Assembly: GCF_029203285.1 (NCBI RefSeq)
Contig: NZ_CP115669.1
Coordinates: 5,580,001 to 5,644,000, forward strand
Direction: 5' to 3'
DNA: 64,000 bases
Source: Pseudomonas sp. PSE14
GTDB taxonomy: Bacteria; Pseudomonadota; Gammaproteobacteria; Pseudomonadales; Pseudomonadaceae
Under the pieces are notes generated by a model, which saw nothing but the letters and a program-made list of their open reading frames with translations, searched no databases and was not told the origin of the DNA. A program made the position numbers and the translations under genes. Of the stretch, positions 62,323-64,000 are shown one piece after another. The stretch's first letter is position 1, and each line of letters starts with the position of its first letter.

Positions 62323-63414
62323 CTACTCGAGCGGTTTGAAGCGCGGCAGATAGTCCGCGCGTTCGGCTAGAAAGGAGTCGATCAGGGTGGAGAGACGCAG
62401 GGCGGAAAGGTCCCAGGAGAAGCGCAGGACATTCTCCAACCCGGCATTGCGCAGGCTGGTGCGCAGCTTCCCATCCCGCAGCACGCGGCGCATCGCCGTA
62501 GCCAGGGCCTGGGTATCGGCGGGGTCGAAGTACAGCGCCGAGGTGCCCAGCACTTCGGGGACCGAGGCACTGCGAGCAGCGATCACCGGGCAACCGCAGG
62601 CCTGCGCCTCCAGCGGCGGTATGCCGAACCCTTCGTAGAGCGACGGGAAAACGAAGGCTGCCGCGCCGCGGTACTCCTCGATCAGCTGCTGGTCGTCGAT
62701 GCGTCCCAGCCAGCGCACGCGTTCGTGTTGCCCGCTGGACTGCAAGCGGTAATCGACGAAGGCACGGGCGGCCGAGCCGACGATATGCAGGTCGACGTCC
62801 AGATCGTGCAGCAGGTCGAACGCCTCGATCATCCGTGCGAAGTTCTTGTGCGCGGCCGGCGAGGACACCGCCAGCAGATAGGGTCGCCCGCCCGAGACCA
62901 CGGGACCGGGGCAGAACGCGGAGGACACCGCGTTGGCGATCACGTGGATGCGCTCGCTGGGAAAGTGGTAGTGCGAGGCGATCTCCTGGCGGGAGAACTC
63001 GCTGACGCTGACCAGCGCCAGCACCCGCCGCAGCATCAGCGGGGTCAACGTCCGGTACAGCGCGCGAAAGCGCCAGGAAAAGCTCTCGGGATGCCGCACG
63101 TAGGCGATGTCGTGGTGCGTCGCCAATTGCGGGCCATAGGCCAATGGTGCGGTATTGCACAGCGACACCAGTAGCGGCCGTCCGTTGCGCAACAGCCACA
63201 GCGGCAGGTCGACCTGCTCCCACAGGTGCCCGTGGTTGCGCCCGATGCGCTCGACGTGCAGGCGCTGGGCGACCTCCTCCCGCTGCAGCGGGCCGGGTGG
63301 CGCAACGAAATGCACGTCGCCGCGCAAGCGCGCCAGCGACAGCGAGATCTGCTCGGCGAAGCGCTGCACGCCACTGATTTCCTGGGACAGGAAACGCGCG
63401 TTGATAACGATCAT
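62323..63414 (-). CDS. GT4 family glycosyltransferase
   Basis: The protein has 363 residues from the ATG at 63414 (MIVINARFLSQEISGVQR). Rossmann-type GT-B fold with SVSEFSRQEIASHYHFPSERIHVI, LLAVSSPAAHKNFARMIEAF and the GT4 E-x7-E motif YEGFGIPPLEAQACGCPVIA. It resembles WbaZ/MtfB-like mannosyl- or rhamnosyltransferases; the donor cannot be told from the sequence. It lies between rfbA and the glycoside hydrolase gene. Confidence 0.9.
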   Translation of the reverse strand: MIVINARFLSQEISGVQRFAEQISLSLARLRGDVHFVAPPGPLQREEVAQRLHVERIGRNHGHLWEQVDLPLWLLRNGRPLLVSLCNTAPLAYGPQLATHHDIAYVRHPESFSWRFRALYRTLTPLMLRRVLALVSVSEFSRQEIASHYHFPSERIHVIANAVSSAFCPGPVVSGGRPYLLAVSSPAAHKNFARMIEAFDLLHDLDVDLHIVGSAARAFVDYRLQSSGQHERVRWLGRIDDQQLIEEYRGAAAFVFPSLYEGFGIPPLEAQACGCPVIAARSASVPEVLGTSALYFDPADTQALATAMRRVLRDGKLRTSLRNAGLENVLRFSWDLSALRLSTLIDSFLAERADYLPRFKPLE

Positions 63415-63446
63415 GGAAGCCCTCTCGGCGAGTCGTCGCGCCGTAT

Positions 63447-64000
63447 TCAGCGCAGTGACAGCTGATAGCCCGGAGCGCTGCGCAGCAGCGTCGGAGCGTT
63501 GTCGATACGGATGTCGGCCTGGCACGGCCCTCCACCCGCGGGGCAGTTCCAGGGCACCTTTTCGCCCGGATTGGCGCTGACGCCATCGAAGTCCCGCAGG
63601 CGCCAGAGGAGATCGGAGCTGCCCGGCTGGCTGGTGATCTTCAGGCTCTGTTCGCGGCCCAGGGTCCAGGCCACCAGGATTTCGTCGCCGGCCTTGGCAA
63701 AACGCAGCAGGTAGACGTTCGGGTCGTCGTTGGGCACCCGGCCGGCGAAGTGGTACTGCCCGATGATCGCCGCCACGCTGGTCATCGCGTGGTAGGCCGG
63801 CTTGGGCTTGCCGTCGGCGGTGAGCAGGCCGAAGTTGTGCTCCATCTCGCGGCGGTCGATGCCGTCGTCCACCAGGTCGTACCACCAGGAGCCCTTCACG
63901 TTCGGCAAGCTGCGCAGCAGGAAGTAGGCACGCGCCAGGTAGGCCGCCTGGCGTTCGCGGCTGAGTCCGCAGCCGCCTTCGTTGGCCGGCCAGCTGAACT
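63447..64000 (-). CDS. Glycoside hydrolase (GH39/PslG-like clan), 5' end outside window
   Basis: Only the C-terminal 183 residues are visible. They begin FSWPANEGGCGLSRERQAAYLARAYF, continue LPNVKGSWWYDLVDDGID, and end in a small beta-sandwich (about 60-183). The 'x-FSWP' segment is where clan A hydrolases carry the catalytic nucleophile Glu (E-F/G-W-P). The codon before FSWP is split by the window edge and its two visible bases (AG) fit GAG for that Glu. It probably trims or edits the exopolysaccharide in the periplasm, like PslG. It lies 32 bp before the glycosyltransferase gene. Confidence 0.75.
   Translation of the reverse strand, partial: FSWPANEGGCGLSRERQAAYLARAYFLLRSLPNVKGSWWYDLVDDGIDRREMEHNFGLLTADGKPKPAYHAMTSVAAIIGQYHFAGRVPNDDPNVYLLRFAKAGDEILVAWTLGREQSLKITSQPGSSDLLWRLRDFDGVSANPGEKVPWNCPAGGGPCQADIRIDNAPTLLRSAPGYQLSLR

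Overview
The window is a piece of a high-GC Pseudomonas chromosome from the P. aeruginosa / P. nitroreducens / P. citronellolis side of the genus. From about 5.5 kb to 58 kb the gene content and order closely follow the P. aeruginosa PAO1 stretch PA0339 to PA0291 in reverse (NRDE protein, GGDEF protein, ptsP, rppH, HAD phosphatase, ilvA, rpiA, yegP, aaaA, carP, polyamine ABC genes, aphB, carO, serA, hacB, spuA-I, aguR, aguA, oprE). That PAO1 comparison is from memory of gene order, not from an alignment. Both ends hold material that PAO1 does not have at these places.

Left end (1-4956, minus strand): part of a Trb-type (RP4/IncP-like order) mating-pair-formation operon, trbB-C-D-E-F, with trbF cut by the window edge. 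An AT-rich gap of about 0.6 kb separates it from the core genome. Next comes a housekeeping block (5.5-19.9 kb): an NRDE-family protein, a PAS-GGDEF diguanylate cyclase, the rppH-ptsP pair, a HAD phosphatase, two DUF2269 membrane proteins, ilvA and rpiA (divergent), a YegP-like protein, the AaaA arginine aminopeptidase autotransporter, a hexapeptide acetyltransferase, the CarP beta-propeller and an AraC regulator.

The middle (20.3-27 kb) is a complete PotABCD-type ABC importer followed by an APC permease and an acetylpolyamine amidohydrolase. CarO, a second SdiA-regulated-type beta-propeller, an FAA hydrolase and the divergent pair serA / D-2-hydroxyglutarate dehydrogenase follow. From 32.4 to 41.8 kb there are small periplasmic and cytoplasmic proteins (DUF4399, DUF523, DUF6160, DUF2059), an EF-Tu-type prolyl hydroxylase homologue, an alpha/beta hydrolase, a thioredoxin-like protein, an AraC regulator and the HacB acyl-homoserine-lactone acylase.

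The heart of the window is polyamine metabolism (42-56.4 kb): the spuABCDEFGH operon (uptake by SpuDEFGH, gamma-glutamylation by SpuB, transamination by SpuC, glutamyl hydrolysis by SpuA), divergent spuI, a fourth PotD/PotF-type binding protein, and aguR-aguA for agmatine. The usual partner aguB is not between aguR and aguA. Together with the 20-27 kb block this gives four binding proteins, two ABC importers, one APC importer and enzymes for putrescine, spermidine, acetylpolyamine and agmatine use within about 36 kb.

Right end (56.5-64 kb, minus strand): an OprE-like porin with a recognisable sigma-54 promoter and upstream tandem palindromes, then the distal part of an exopolysaccharide operon (glycoside hydrolase fragment, GT4 glycosyltransferase, RfbA, WcaJ-type priming transferase, Wza-type lipoprotein) ending in a strong terminator. 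REP/REPIN elements occur at three places. I see no rRNA, tRNA, CRISPR array, insertion sequence or integrase.
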